A stretch of DNA of 18,343 nt from Candidatus Aenigmatarchaeota archaeon (GTDB lineage: Archaea > Aenigmatarchaeota > Aenigmatarchaeia > GW2011-AR5), in assembly GCA_018304565.1 (NCBI GenBank), contig JAGVVX010000012.1:1-18343 (forward strand). Direction: 5' to 3'. The notes below the pieces were generated by a model. The model worked only from the letters and a program-made list of their open reading frames with translations. It did no database searches and was not told the DNA's origin. Made by a program: the position numbers and the translations under genes. This document shows, piece after piece, positions 5,605 to 12,987 of this stretch; position 1 is the stretch's first letter; each line of letters starts with the position of its first letter.

Positions 5605-5641
5605 TAACCTGTAATGTACCCGCAAGGTATGGCAGGTCACC
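5605..5641 (+). repeat. Hairpin holding TAACCTGTAATGT and TATGGCAGGTCACC
   Basis: TAACCTGTAATGT (5605-5617) repeats 4404-4416, and TATGGCAGGTCACC (5628-5641) is identical to the last 14 nt of the RNase P RNA (4029-4042). The two parts fold on each other (ACCTG with CAGGT, TACC with GGTA) as a small copy of the RNase P P1 end. It lies between the divergent exonuclease and 5703 genes. Confidence 0.5.
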
Positions 5642-5670
5642 GCTTCTTTTCCCCGCCTTGTCTGGCTGGG

Positions 5671-5680
5671 TTATATTTAA
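5671..5680 (+). promoter_or_regulatory. TATA box for the 5703 gene
   Basis: TTATATTTAA lies 23-32 nt upstream of ATG 5703, the usual archaeal spacing for a nearly leaderless message. It also argues against the in-frame TTG at 5658 as the start, since that would put the box inside the gene. Confidence 0.6.
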
Positions 5681-5702
5681 ATTTCCTGCATCAAGTATCC
5701 TT

Positions 5703-6122
5703 ATGAAAGTCTTCGGCAAATCGCTTTATGAATACCTCTGGCCGGTAAAGTGGTATGTCATTGCGTCCGTTATCGTTGTTATTTTCCAGTACGAAGGCAT
5801 GATCGCACAGATGGGATATGACCCTCTTGTGGCAAGAATAACACAGTGGCTATGGGAAATTTTTGTTGCGGCAGCTGCCTTTACGCTGGTTTGGAAGCAC
5901 AAATTCGGGCCAAAGCAGATATTTTTCACAGGCATTCTGTTTTCAGTCATCATACATGGCCTGAAAGCATTTGTATTCCGGGTGTTCTTCTTTCCGTACC
6001 CGCCGGAAACATGGCCATGGCAGCACATCGACAAATTTCTATACGGCAGCGCAATCGTGATGGCCGTGACTCTGGGCGCAGGACTGTTCACGTATTATTA
6101 CAAGCACGGCAAAATCAAGTGA
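5703..6122 (+). CDS. Small polytopic membrane protein, 139 aa
   Basis: The product begins MKVFGKSLYEYLWPVKW and has about four membrane segments (roughly residues 16-32, 46-64, 73-92 and 112-132). Positively charged residues lie between them, and it ends in a short basic tail KHGKIK. An aromatic loop FPYPPETWPWQH sits before the last segment. The start was chosen at the ATG 28 nt after the TATA box rather than the upstream TTG. It stands alone, followed by a 214-nt spacer. No family is recognised. Confidence 0.65.
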   Translation: MKVFGKSLYEYLWPVKWYVIASVIVVIFQYEGMIAQMGYDPLVARITQWLWEIFVAAAAFTLVWKHKFGPKQIFFTGILFSVIIHGLKAFVFRVFFFPYPPETWPWQHIDKFLYGSAIVMAVTLGAGLFTYYYKHGKIK

Positions 6123-6336
6123 GCAGCCACATTCCTTCTCCGCATGTTTGGCGGCAGGTCACTGTTTATTTTATTTTGGGCTATGGAAATCGTTAGCCTA
6201 TAAGACGGGACTCGCGGCGGGTTCTGTACACACGATACAGGAAAAGAATTCTTGGGAAACTTCGCACGAAAAAAGAGGCGCTGAAGCGCTGAATAGTTAT
6301 CATAAACTATAAACTTAAGCCCACAATTATTATTGT
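6123..6336 (+). other. Spacer with GGCAGGTCAC-N15-GGGCTA motif and TATA box
   Basis: GGCAGGTCAC (6153-6162) is followed after 15 AT-rich nt by GGGCTA (6178-6183). The same arrangement lies at the RNase P 3' end (4032-4041 and 4057-4062). GGCTA can pair with TAGCC about 10 nt on. A TATA-like ACTATAAAC (6306-6314) lies about 25 nt before ATG 6337. No RNA gene was recognised. Confidence 0.4.
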
Positions 6337-7665
6337 ATGAGGTATGAAATCCATCCTTGGCGCATCCTTCTCTCGCTTTTTGCTGCAGTCTTTGTTTACT
6401 TCTTGCCTCTGGGGTTTGAGGGCGATGCGCACACAATGCTTTTTGTGATGGTTTTTGTAGCTTCTTTGTGGGTGTCCGAAGCAGCCCCTTTTCACGCCAC
6501 AGCGGTTTTTGTAGCATTGCTTCTTGTTATGCTTGTTGGTTTGAAGCCGGAAGACGTCTTTGCACAATACTTCGACCCTGTTATAATGCTGCTCCTTGGC
6601 GGATTTGCCATAGCAGTAGCAATGGGCAAATACCGTCTTGACGAATATATAGCCTACAGGATTCTTGGCAAAGTGGGAAGCAAGTCCAGCATGGTGATCC
6701 TTGCACTAATTTTGACATCCGCTTTCATTTCCATGTGGATAAGCAACTCAGCGACGGCGGCAATCATCATGCCGATAGCGCTTGTCATCCTTGCAAAGAA
6801 CAGGATGAAGCCCGGCAGCAGATTTGGCAAGGCATCTGTGCTTGCTGTCGGCTACGGCGCAACAATAGGCGGCGTCGGAACTATTATAGGCAGCACACCC
6901 AACATCATGGCTGCAAAGTTCCTTAACGATGCCGGGGTTTCTTTCGGCTTTTACGAATGGTTTTACCGCGGATTCCCTTTCATGATAATCCTTATGCTGG
7001 CCGGCTGGCTTGCGCTTGTTGCCATTTTCAGGCCTGAAAAAAACAGGATTGTTATGTCCAAACAAAAAGAAAAGATGTCAGCGGAACAGAAAAAGGTTCT
7101 TGCCGTATTTGTTGTTACCGTTTTTTTATGGATTACCGAGAACATCCACGGGATACATAACAGCGTTGTCGCTCTCGTCCCTATAGTTCTGTTTTATTTC
7201 CTCGGTCTGCTGTCGATAAAGGACTTTTTGAAGATTGACTGGCCCACGCTAGTTTTAATCGGCGGCGGTCTTGCTTTGGGCATGGGAATCCACGCAACAT
7301 CGCTTGATGCGTCATTTGCGTCCGTTATATCAGCCATTGCCACGGGCCGGGACAGCTTAGCGCTCTTTCTTTTGCTCGGCCTTGCCGGCATTGTTATGAC
7401 GGTCGTGGTCAGCAATACCACCGCTGCTGCTGTTTATCTGCCGCTTGTTGTTGCACTTGCATCTTTGCTGGGGACAGACGTCACAAACACAGTTGTGGTT
7501 GCTGCGCTGGCCGTTTCCCTCGATTTCATGTTCCCCTTCGGCACGCCCCCAACGGCTATTGCATACGGAACAAAATTTGTAAACATGAAGGACATAGCAA
7601 AAGCCGGAATAGCGATATCATTCATCGGCCTTCTGCTACTCGCATTCATGGGGCTGCTCTGGTGA
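6337..7665 (+). CDS. SLC13/DASS family anion (dicarboxylate or sulfate-type) transporter
   Basis: A 442-residue polytopic membrane protein of the divalent anion:Na+ symporter family, about 11-12 segments. The two family SNT-type motifs are present in the inverted repeat halves: SNSATAAIIMP (136-146) and SNTTAAAVYLP (359-369). The matching glycine-rich re-entrant segments are IGGVGTIIGSTPN (177-189) and PFGTPPTAIAYG near residue 400. These form the Na+ and carboxylate sites in characterised members. The substrate cannot be read here: dicarboxylates, citrate or sulfate are all possible, and a distant link to arsenite permeases exists. Single gene with its own TATA box about 25 nt upstream. Confidence 0.9.
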   Translation: MRYEIHPWRILLSLFAAVFVYFLPLGFEGDAHTMLFVMVFVASLWVSEAAPFHATAVFVALLLVMLVGLKPEDVFAQYFDPVIMLLLGGFAIAVAMGKYRLDEYIAYRILGKVGSKSSMVILALILTSAFISMWISNSATAAIIMPIALVILAKNRMKPGSRFGKASVLAVGYGATIGGVGTIIGSTPNIMAAKFLNDAGVSFGFYEWFYRGFPFMIILMLAGWLALVAIFRPEKNRIVMSKQKEKMSAEQKKVLAVFVVTVFLWITENIHGIHNSVVALVPIVLFYFLGLLSIKDFLKIDWPTLVLIGGGLALGMGIHATSLDASFASVISAIATGRDSLALFLLLGLAGIVMTVVVSNTTAAAVYLPLVVALASLLGTDVTNTVVVAALAVSLDFMFPFGTPPTAIAYGTKFVNMKDIAKAGIAISFIGLLLLAFMGLLW

Positions 7666-7669
7666 CATG

Positions 7670-7678
7670 TTATAAATA
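7670..7678 (+). promoter_or_regulatory. TATA box for the HypC-like gene
   Basis: TTATAAATA lies just after the stop of the transporter gene and about 25 nt before GTG 7699. It suggests a separate promoter and a leaderless message. Confidence 0.55.
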
Positions 7679-7698
7679 CAAAGCAGGAAAATATGTTT

Positions 7699-7890
7699 GT
7701 GTGCGTCACCTCTGTTGGAAAGATATTGGAAATAAAAGGCAACAATGCCGTTGTTGACATAAACGGCAAGCTTTCCGAGGTGCTGATAGACCTTGCCGAC
7801 GCAAAGACAGGCGATTATGTATACTGCGCCGCAGGAATGGCTTATGAGAGCCGTTTCTCCGGACAGGGAATTTGTGGAAAGAAAATCTAA
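7699..7890 (+). CDS. hypC: HypC/HupF-like hydrogenase maturation chaperone
   Basis: Starting at GTG 7699 the product begins MCVTSVGKILEIKGNNAVVD, the HypC form, in which Cys2 becomes the N-terminal cysteine that carries the Fe(CN)2CO intermediate with HypD. ATG at 7693 is also in frame but would bury the cysteine at position 4, and the TATA box 25 nt upstream fits the GTG better. The OB-like body continues through SEVLIDLADAKTGDYVYCAAGMAYE, matching HypC GDYV..HAG.A. After that the frame leaves the family pattern and stops at 63 residues, short for HypC. The next frame overlaps by 47 nt, so a +1 shift may have cut the gene. No hydrogenase or other hyp gene is in the window; such chaperone-like proteins also occur alone. 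Confidence 0.6.
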   Translation: MCVTSVGKILEIKGNNAVVDINGKLSEVLIDLADAKTGDYVYCAAGMAYESRFSGQGICGKKI

Positions 7891-8008
7891 AGGAGAAGAA
7901 CCAATAGGCGCGCTGGTCGATTTTGCTTACACTGGCGGCCTGCAAATGCCGCTTTACGAAGGCGATGTGGTAAGGATCGGCAGCGAAGAAGTCTGCTTGA
8001 TGAAGTAG
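7844..8008 (+). CDS. Overlapping small ORF, possible C-terminal part of the HypC-like protein
   Basis: A 54-residue frame with coding-like composition (begins MRAVSPDREFVERKSK, ends GDVVRIGSEEVCLMK) overlaps the end of the HypC-like ORF. Joining the frames near 7844 with a single-base shift gives one protein of about 102 residues in which a Pro/Glu-rich helix follows the AGMAYE segment, as the C-terminal helix does in HypC. It may be the tail of a frameshifted gene, a separately translated overlapping gene or an assembly error. The last 35 residues match nothing I know. Confidence 0.4.
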   Translation: MRAVSPDREFVERKSKGEEPIGALVDFAYTGGLQMPLYEGDVVRIGSEEVCLMK

Positions 8009-8093
8009 TCCTGTTAGTCGCTACTTTTCTTGGCCTTTGACCAGAAATAGCACATTTGCTAATACGGTTCAGCTTTTTGTCCGCAGCAGAATC

Positions 8094-8630
8094 CTATTCA
8101 ACATCAAATCTGCTTTCTATCTCCAGCTTTATCGGGTTCGTCAGGCAGTAAACGCCCGGGCATCGTTCCTTGGCTAGGCTTTCTATTTCCTTCAGGTCTC
8201 CATTACCAGAAGCAGTTACAAGTAGCTTCACATTTTCCACTATCGGCTCATCGCCTAACCCCAATGATTTCGACAAATTAACATTGTTTTCAACAGTTAT
8301 TTTCAGTTGCTTCAGTTCGATACCTTTCTCCGCAGCTATCGACGCGAAGGTCTGCGCATAGCACGCGGCAAGCCCGAACAGGCAGTACTGCACGGGATCG
8401 GGCTTCAAACCGTAGCCGCCCATTATAGGAGGGCCGTCCGCTTCAACGGTAGTCTTTCCAGTCGCATGCTCTAATGTTGCAGTGAACTGCACGCCCGAGA
8501 AGTTCCATTCGCCTTCCACGCGCTTTATTTTTATTGCCTTGTTTCTGTCGGCCTTCACTTCTTCCAGAAAAGCGCCGGCTTTGGCCGTGTCTACATTATT
8601 CAGTTTTATATCATCTTCATGTATAGCCAT
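8094..8630 (-). CDS. OsmC family peroxiredoxin-like protein
   Basis: A 178-residue member of the OsmC/Ohr superfamily, which reduces organic hydroperoxides with two cysteines. The first catalytic Cys is in the helix FGLAACYAQTF (Cys90), and the second is in CPGVYC (Cys157). Cys83 and Cys162 are extra cysteines nearby. The start is well defined by a strong GAGGTGA Shine-Dalgarno sequence 5 nt upstream, which overlaps the stop codon of the preceding small gene. It is the last gene of the minus-strand cluster and fits with the thiol-redox genes upstream. Length and domain are complete, and the assignment is firm at superfamily level. Confidence 0.88.
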   Translation of the reverse strand: MAIHEDDIKLNNVDTAKAGAFLEEVKADRNKAIKIKRVEGEWNFSGVQFTATLEHATGKTTVEADGPPIMGGYGLKPDPVQYCLFGLAACYAQTFASIAAEKGIELKQLKITVENNVNLSKSLGLGDEPIVENVKLLVTASGNGDLKEIESLAKERCPGVYCLTNPIKLEIESRFDVE

Positions 8631-8639
8631 TATTTCACC

Positions 8640-8790
8640 TCATTTATTCTGAGCCAGCGACATTACCAGCCAGACTACAAGAAACAGCACAAGTATCATG
8701 AAAGCCGGCCCGAAGAACATGCCGCCCGTATGGCCGAAACCCCATCCGAAGCCAACCCATGTTATTGTCGTTGCGGTTTTTCTTTCTCAT
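8640..8790 (-). pseudogene. Frameshifted small single-TM membrane protein
   Basis: Read from ATG 8790 (after an AGGGGATTGG ribosome-binding-like stretch) the frame begins MRKKNRNDNNMGW. Another frame then continues with a Gly-rich stretch, GWGFGHTGGMFFGP, and a clear membrane segment, AFMILVLFLVVWLVMSLA, ending QNK with TGA at 8640-8642. Removing one base near 8750 joins them into a 49-residue protein with one C-terminal membrane helix. The stop sits 9 nt before the OsmC start, so it belongs to the same operon. It may be a real frameshift, a sequencing error, or a shorter protein starting at the internal ATG (26 residues). Confidence 0.4.
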
Positions 8791-8864
8791 TTTCCAATCC
8801 CCTTCTATTTTTCCAGAATATCTTTTACTTCCATGGGCATAATCAGAAAAGAAAAAATTAAATA

Positions 8865-9164
8865 TCATCTTCCGCGCATCATAGGGCAGTGCTCAGCCAT
8901 CTCGTTGAATTCCTCGTCCGTGAAATTCATGTGCTCTTTCATCTCTTCTCTCATCCAGTCTATGTCATCTTCGTTGTGGACAAAGCCGTCTGTGCTCATC
9001 ATGCCGTTCATCATTCCCATACCACCCATCATCCCCATCATGCCGGAGTTCCCATCATCCATCATAGTGTTTTGATTACCGTTGCTGTGCGCGCCTGCTA
9101 TGCTTACGGCCAGTATTCCAACTGCCGCGGCGAGCAGCAACGCCAGCACATATTTGTATTCCAT
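8865..9164 (-). CDS. Methionine-rich exported or membrane-anchored protein, 99 aa
   Basis: The product begins MEYKYVLALLLAAAVGIL, a signal peptide or N-terminal anchor ending near AGAHS. A Met/Gly block with 10 Met in residues 42-56 (MMGMMGGMGMMNGMM) follows. The C-terminal half (60-99) is acidic and helical and ends CPMMRGR. Met-rich motifs outside the membrane are typical of Cu(I) or Ag(I) binding, so a periplasm-like metal-binding role is likely but not proven. The start at 9164 was chosen for the GGTGAT ribosome-binding site 5 nt upstream; a longer frame extends upstream without support. It stands between the DsbA-like gene and the small membrane gene. Confidence 0.7.
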   Translation of the reverse strand: MEYKYVLALLLAAAVGILAVSIAGAHSNGNQNTMMDDGNSGMMGMMGGMGMMNGMMSTDGFVHNEDDIDWMREEMKEHMNFTDEEFNEMAEHCPMMRGR

Positions 9165-9321
9165 CTTAATCACCATATAACTATAGAATCTGCCGGAATA
9201 ACTAGGTTGCCTCTTGAACGGTTTAAAACGATTTTCAGCACCCGAATTCCCCAACGGTACAGGATGCCGCATTGTCCCCGGCCAAGTGCTACCGCCAAGG
9301 CCAGAATTTTGGTTTGCGGTT
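9165..9321 (-). promoter_or_regulatory. Spacer upstream of the Met-rich gene
   Basis: A TATA-like TTTTAAACC on the minus strand lies around 9222-9230, about 60 nt before the start at 9164, and a TATAGTTATAT stretch is nearer. The spacer separates the Met-rich gene from the DsbA-like gene, so the former may have its own promoter. Nothing else was seen. Confidence 0.3.
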
Positions 9322-10050
9322 TCATATTTTGCCAAGCTCCGACTCTATTGCCTGCTTGAATGACGAGAAAGGCTGTGCGCCTACTATCATGACATTATTC
9401 ACGAAGAAAGTGGGCGTTGACCTTACGCCCCTGCCCTGGCCATCTTCAAAATCCGCTTTCACCCTTGATGCCATCGCGCCGGAATCTAAACATGCATCGA
9501 ACGCAGCCCTGTCAAGGCCGATATCCGCAGCGTATTTCTTCAGTGATGCCGGGAAAAGCGCGTTCTGGTTATCAAACAGCCTGTCGTGATACTCCCAGAA
9601 TTTGCCCTGGTCGGATGCGCATTCGCTCGCTTCCGCAGCCTTCTGTGCATACTGATGCGTCTGCGCCAGCGGGAAATGCCTGTAGACAAGCTTCACCTTT
9701 CCTGTGTCAACATATTCGCTGATAATCTGGGGCTCTGTCTGCTGGTAGAATCTCCCGCAGAAAGGGCACTGGAAATCGCTGTACTCTATAACAACCACAG
9801 GAGCGTTTTCCGCGCCCAAGAAATGCTCGCTATACTCTGATACAGGTGTGTATTTTGGTGCGGACGAAACCAATATGTACCCGCCTGCAGCAATAACTAT
9901 GACAATTGCCGTAACTGCAATCCATTTCATCGGGAGCTTCAGTTTTCCCTTCTTTTTCATTTCCTCATGCTTCGCTTTCCTGTGCTGCTCAAGGGCTTCC
10001 TGCACGGAAAATCTTTTCCCGCAGTCCTGGCATTCTATTTTTTCTTCCAT
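9322..10050 (-). CDS. C2H2 zinc finger-TM-DsbA-like thiol oxidoreductase fusion
   Basis: A 242-residue protein with three parts. Residues 7-28 form a C2H2 zinc finger, Cys7-x2-Cys10-x12-His23-x4-His28. After a Lys-rich stretch (29-42), a single membrane helix spans about 43-63. Residues 70-242 are a DsbA/BdbD-like thioredoxin domain with active site Cys95-Pro-Phe-Cys98 and the cis-proline motif STPTFF near 213. The basic side of the helix predicts the finger in the cytoplasm and the thioredoxin domain outside, where it would oxidise or isomerise exported thiols. It lies 11 nt after the membrane winged-helix gene, in one operon. The combination is unusual; each domain is clear on its own. Confidence 0.9.
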   Translation of the reverse strand: MEEKIECQDCGKRFSVQEALEQHRKAKHEEMKKKGKLKLPMKWIAVTAIVIVIAAGGYILVSSAPKYTPVSEYSEHFLGAENAPVVVIEYSDFQCPFCGRFYQQTEPQIISEYVDTGKVKLVYRHFPLAQTHQYAQKAAEASECASDQGKFWEYHDRLFDNQNALFPASLKKYAADIGLDRAAFDACLDSGAMASRVKADFEDGQGRGVRSTPTFFVNNVMIVGAQPFSSFKQAIESELGKI

Positions 10051-10061
10051 AAGCAGCCCTC

Positions 10062-10541
10062 TTATTTCAGGTCCTTCGGCAGGAAAACCCTGTATGTCTT
10101 TCCCTGCCTTTCCCGCTGGATGAGATTCATCTTGTCAAATCTTGTAAGTGTCGTGGAAACCTTTGCCTTGCTCCAGGCGAGCCTTGCGCGGAGTGAGTCC
10201 TGGGTTATTGATCCCGCCCTTTCTATTTCCTTCAGCATTCTCTTTTCGTCACCAGAAAGCCTTTTCCTGACTATAGAAAGAGCCCGTTCCCTGCTTCTCC
10301 CTATTCTTGTAACTGTTTTTGTCTTAAACTGCAAGGAAACAAGTATGCCCAATCCCAATGCAGCCACCAAGGCCAGCATGTTTGGTATGGCGCCTTGCTG
10401 GGAAAAGCCCATCGCCTGCTGCATCATTCCGTACATTGTTTCCGGCTGCTGCACGAATAACGGCCTTATGATTATGCTGAGAACAAGATAAGCTGCGGCA
10501 ACCACAAAAGCCACAAGGAATATTTTTGTCACGTTGTCCAT
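10062..10541 (-). CDS. Membrane-anchored winged-helix transcriptional regulator
   Basis: A 159-residue protein starting MDNVTKIFLVAFVV. Two membrane helices (about 5-30 and 54-73) flank a short outside loop rich in Met and Gln (ETMYGMMQQAMGF, residues 34-46). A basic linker leads to a C-terminal winged helix (about 93-155) of MarR-like type, with SITQDSLRARLAWSKAKVST as the helix-turn-helix part and QRERQGKTYRV as the wing. Such proteins sense at the membrane and bind DNA from it. ATG at 10556 is an alternative start. It lies 11 nt upstream of the DsbA-like gene and shares its operon, so an envelope redox or metal signal is a natural guess. Related archaeal proteins are annotated as DUF-type wHTH membrane proteins. 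Confidence 0.75.
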   Translation of the reverse strand: MDNVTKIFLVAFVVAAAYLVLSIIIRPLFVQQPETMYGMMQQAMGFSQQGAIPNMLALVAALGLGILVSLQFKTKTVTRIGRSRERALSIVRKRLSGDEKRMLKEIERAGSITQDSLRARLAWSKAKVSTTLTRFDKMNLIQRERQGKTYRVFLPKDLK

Positions 10542-10592
10542 ATTTTGCGGCGGCATGAGAAAACATAATTGCAAACGGATTAAAAGATTCCA

Positions 10593-12407
10593 TCATCCAG
10601 CCTGCGCAGCCGGCCGGTAAACAGGGAAAAACTGCGCCAGCTTTCTCAAGGCGGCGTACTCTATCCGCTCGCCGCTCCTGAGTATATCAGTGGCGGTTAT
10701 GATGCCTGCAATTTCGCGGCCCTTTGTCACAACAAGCTTCTTTATCCTGTATCTTGCCATGAGCTCTATTGCATCCACAACGCTTTTCTCTGCATCGATT
10801 GTTTTCACAGGACTGCTCATTATGTTCCTGCAGCGGACACCCTCCGGTTTTTTGTTCACAGCCACGACGCGCTTGAGCACATCCCTCTCGGTGATTATGC
10901 CGGCCACCATTCCCTTGTTTGCAACAACCACGCTGCCGATTTTATGCCTGTTCATAACTGTGACGGCCTTTTTTACGGTATCCTCAGGCTTTACGGTCCT
11001 GACGTTTCTGACTGTTATAGAGGAAATTTTCATAGGGTATTTTATAATCGCCCGGAATAAATCCCTTTTCTTTGACGTGAATATAGATTTCCTGAACAGT
11101 CTTGTGTATATCTTTTCCCGTTCGTGCAGCTTCTGTACTTTTGTAAATGCCTTATAGAACACCAGGCCTACAAAGACAACTATCATCTCGTAAATAATAA
11201 GCATCGGCTCGAAATGAAGCAGCATCAGGCCGGAGCTTACGATACCCAGCAACGCGAGCACAGGGAAACGGCCTATATTCACCGGCGACCTGAAAGTCCT
11301 CTTTGCGCCGGGCGCCTTGTACCTGAGCCGTATCAGCGACGCATTAACAAAGACGTAGACAACAAATATGCCGACATCAGTGAGCATGGCGATTGTTTTT
11401 ATGCCGCCGATGAGCAAAAAAACAAGGGACATGACCATTACAATAAACACAGAAACATACGGCGTTTTTCTGCCGCCTACCCTGCCGCAGACAGCGGGGA
11501 ACGTGTTGTTGCAGGCCAGGCCGTACAGCATGCGTGAAACAACTATCAGGATAACGAGCACGGTGTTGGAGGTTGCAAACAGGGCTATCAGCGACATCAG
11601 AAATCCGGCTTCAGGCAATGCCGCGGACACAACAGCTGTCAGGGGCGCGGGCGATTTCCCAAGCTCCTCAGCTCCGAGGATGCTTATGGAGGACACGGAA
11701 ACAAGGATGTAAAGGAGCGTGGATATCCCCAGCGACAAAACAAGCGCCTTCGGTATCACCTTCCTTGCATTTTTCGTTTCTTCCGAGAGGTTCACAAGTT
11801 CCTCAAACCCTATGTAAGCAAAGAATATGAGCGCAGTTGCGGAGAGGACGCCGCCAAGGCCGGCAGGGGAGGAAAAGTAATCTATTTCTGCCTTTCCGAT
11901 AAAAAACAGCCCGATTATTGCGACAAATACAAGCCCTGAAATCTCGACAATCGTTGACAAAATATTATAGCGCGCCGATTCTTTTATGCCTATGTAGTTT
12001 ATGACAGAAAGCACGACAAGGAGGCCGCCGGCGGCAACAACCGGCGATATACCGAACATGAAAGAGGCGTATCCGCCGAAGCCCAGCGCCACCGTTGAGG
12101 CGCTAACGATAAGTGTGAAGATCATTATCCACTGCACGATAAAGGAAAGATAGTTCTTGTTGAACGCGTGCTTTGTATAAACATATTCCGCGGCGGCCCG
12201 GGGGAACATGCCGGCAAGCTCCGCATAGCTCAGGCCCGTAAAGGTGGCTATTACTGCGGCAACGACAAAAGAAAGCCATATCGCATTCCCGGCTACGCCT
12301 GCCCCCTGGCCGATGAGGACGTAGATGCCCGCGCCCAGGATTATTCCTACGCCGTACAGTGTAGCCGTGAAAAGAGACAGTTCTTTTTTCAGTTTCTGGT
12401 TTTTCAT
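10593..12407 (-). CDS. APC family amino acid permease with C-terminal CBS domain pair
   Basis: A 604-residue transporter. Residues 1-430 are an APC-superfamily permease of about 12 helices; the family's unwound first helix is seen as GVGIILGAGIYVLIG (19-33), and FAYIGFEELVNLSEE is the typical helix 6 segment. After a cytoplasmic linker, two CBS motifs (about 460-585, with ITERDVLKR and ITATDILRS) form a Bateman module that would bind adenosine nucleotides and gate transport. The substrate is not readable; cationic or neutral amino acids are usual. The start ATG is 4 nt after the stop of the GDT1-like gene, implying translational coupling. The 21-nt gap from its stop to the regulator frame suggests another transcript for the downstream genes. 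Confidence 0.9.
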   Translation of the reverse strand: MKNQKLKKELSLFTATLYGVGIILGAGIYVLIGQGAGVAGNAIWLSFVVAAVIATFTGLSYAELAGMFPRAAAEYVYTKHAFNKNYLSFIVQWIMIFTLIVSASTVALGFGGYASFMFGISPVVAAGGLLVVLSVINYIGIKESARYNILSTIVEISGLVFVAIIGLFFIGKAEIDYFSSPAGLGGVLSATALIFFAYIGFEELVNLSEETKNARKVIPKALVLSLGISTLLYILVSVSSISILGAEELGKSPAPLTAVVSAALPEAGFLMSLIALFATSNTVLVILIVVSRMLYGLACNNTFPAVCGRVGGRKTPYVSVFIVMVMSLVFLLIGGIKTIAMLTDVGIFVVYVFVNASLIRLRYKAPGAKRTFRSPVNIGRFPVLALLGIVSSGLMLLHFEPMLIIYEMIVVFVGLVFYKAFTKVQKLHEREKIYTRLFRKSIFTSKKRDLFRAIIKYPMKISSITVRNVRTVKPEDTVKKAVTVMNRHKIGSVVVANKGMVAGIITERDVLKRVVAVNKKPEGVRCRNIMSSPVKTIDAEKSVVDAIELMARYRIKKLVVTKGREIAGIITATDILRSGERIEYAALRKLAQFFPVYRPAAQAG

Positions 12408-12411
12408 TCGC

Positions 12412-12972
12412 TCAGCCTATGATAAATGTTATGCCAAGCACTATAAATATTGCGCCTGAGATCTTCTGCATTACTTTCCTGTCAACCCGCGCATGAATAA
12501 GCTTCCCGGAACGCACTGCCAGATAAGAAAGCAGAAACAAAGAAGCAAGGACTCCGGACAGAACAAAAAAAGGAACGAATTTTGTTGCAAGGAGGCCTGA
12601 AGCCAGCTGCGTCTTGTCGCCCCATTCTGAAAAGAACGTTACAGCGAAGCCCGAATAAAACGGGGAAACCAGTCTTGCGGATTCCTTTTCTTCCGGCGGC
12701 CTGCGCAACAAATAAAATATCCCAACGGCAGCAAAAACAGCGCCGCCTGCGAACCTGACAACCTGAACAGGGATAATATTCAGGATGTAGTAGCCTGCCA
12801 GTATTGCAATGCCGTCTACAACAAGAAACGCCAGAAAAGCCCCAGCAAGCAGCTGCTTGTGCATTCTTGTCCTGGCTGACAAAAGGAACAGCGCCATCTG
12901 GCTCTTGTCGCCGAATTCCGCGACAAGGATTGAAACAAAAGGAACCATGAAATCTTCAAGAATATTCGTCAC
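12412..12972 (-). CDS. GDT1/TMEM165 (UPF0016) family cation transporter
   Basis: A 186-residue membrane protein of two repeats, each with the family signature: AEFGDKSQ (Glu19) and SEWGDKTQ (Glu116). These acidic helices bind Mn2+ or Ca2+ in characterised members, which export manganese or exchange cations for protons. About six membrane helices are visible, with a charged central loop RRPPEEKESAR (90-100). The start given is GTG 12972; ATG 12948 would remove eight residues and still keep the first motif. It sits between a Met-rich exported protein and the APC permease in one minus-strand run, consistent with metal homeostasis. Confidence 0.9.
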   Translation of the reverse strand: MTNILEDFMVPFVSILVAEFGDKSQMALFLLSARTRMHKQLLAGAFLAFLVVDGIAILAGYYILNIIPVQVVRFAGGAVFAAVGIFYLLRRPPEEKESARLVSPFYSGFAVTFFSEWGDKTQLASGLLATKFVPFFVLSGVLASLFLLSYLAVRSGKLIHARVDRKVMQKISGAIFIVLGITFIIG

Positions 12973-12987
12973 CCTGCAAAAGCAGCC

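Noticed and set aside
6735..7769. Several ORFs of 60-111 codons overlapping the SLC13-like gene
   Set aside because: They are shadow frames of a long, motif-complete transporter gene.
8889..9359. 156-codon His-rich plus-strand ORF
   Set aside because: It is the reverse complement of the Met-rich gene (ATG repeats read as CAT, His), with no support of its own.
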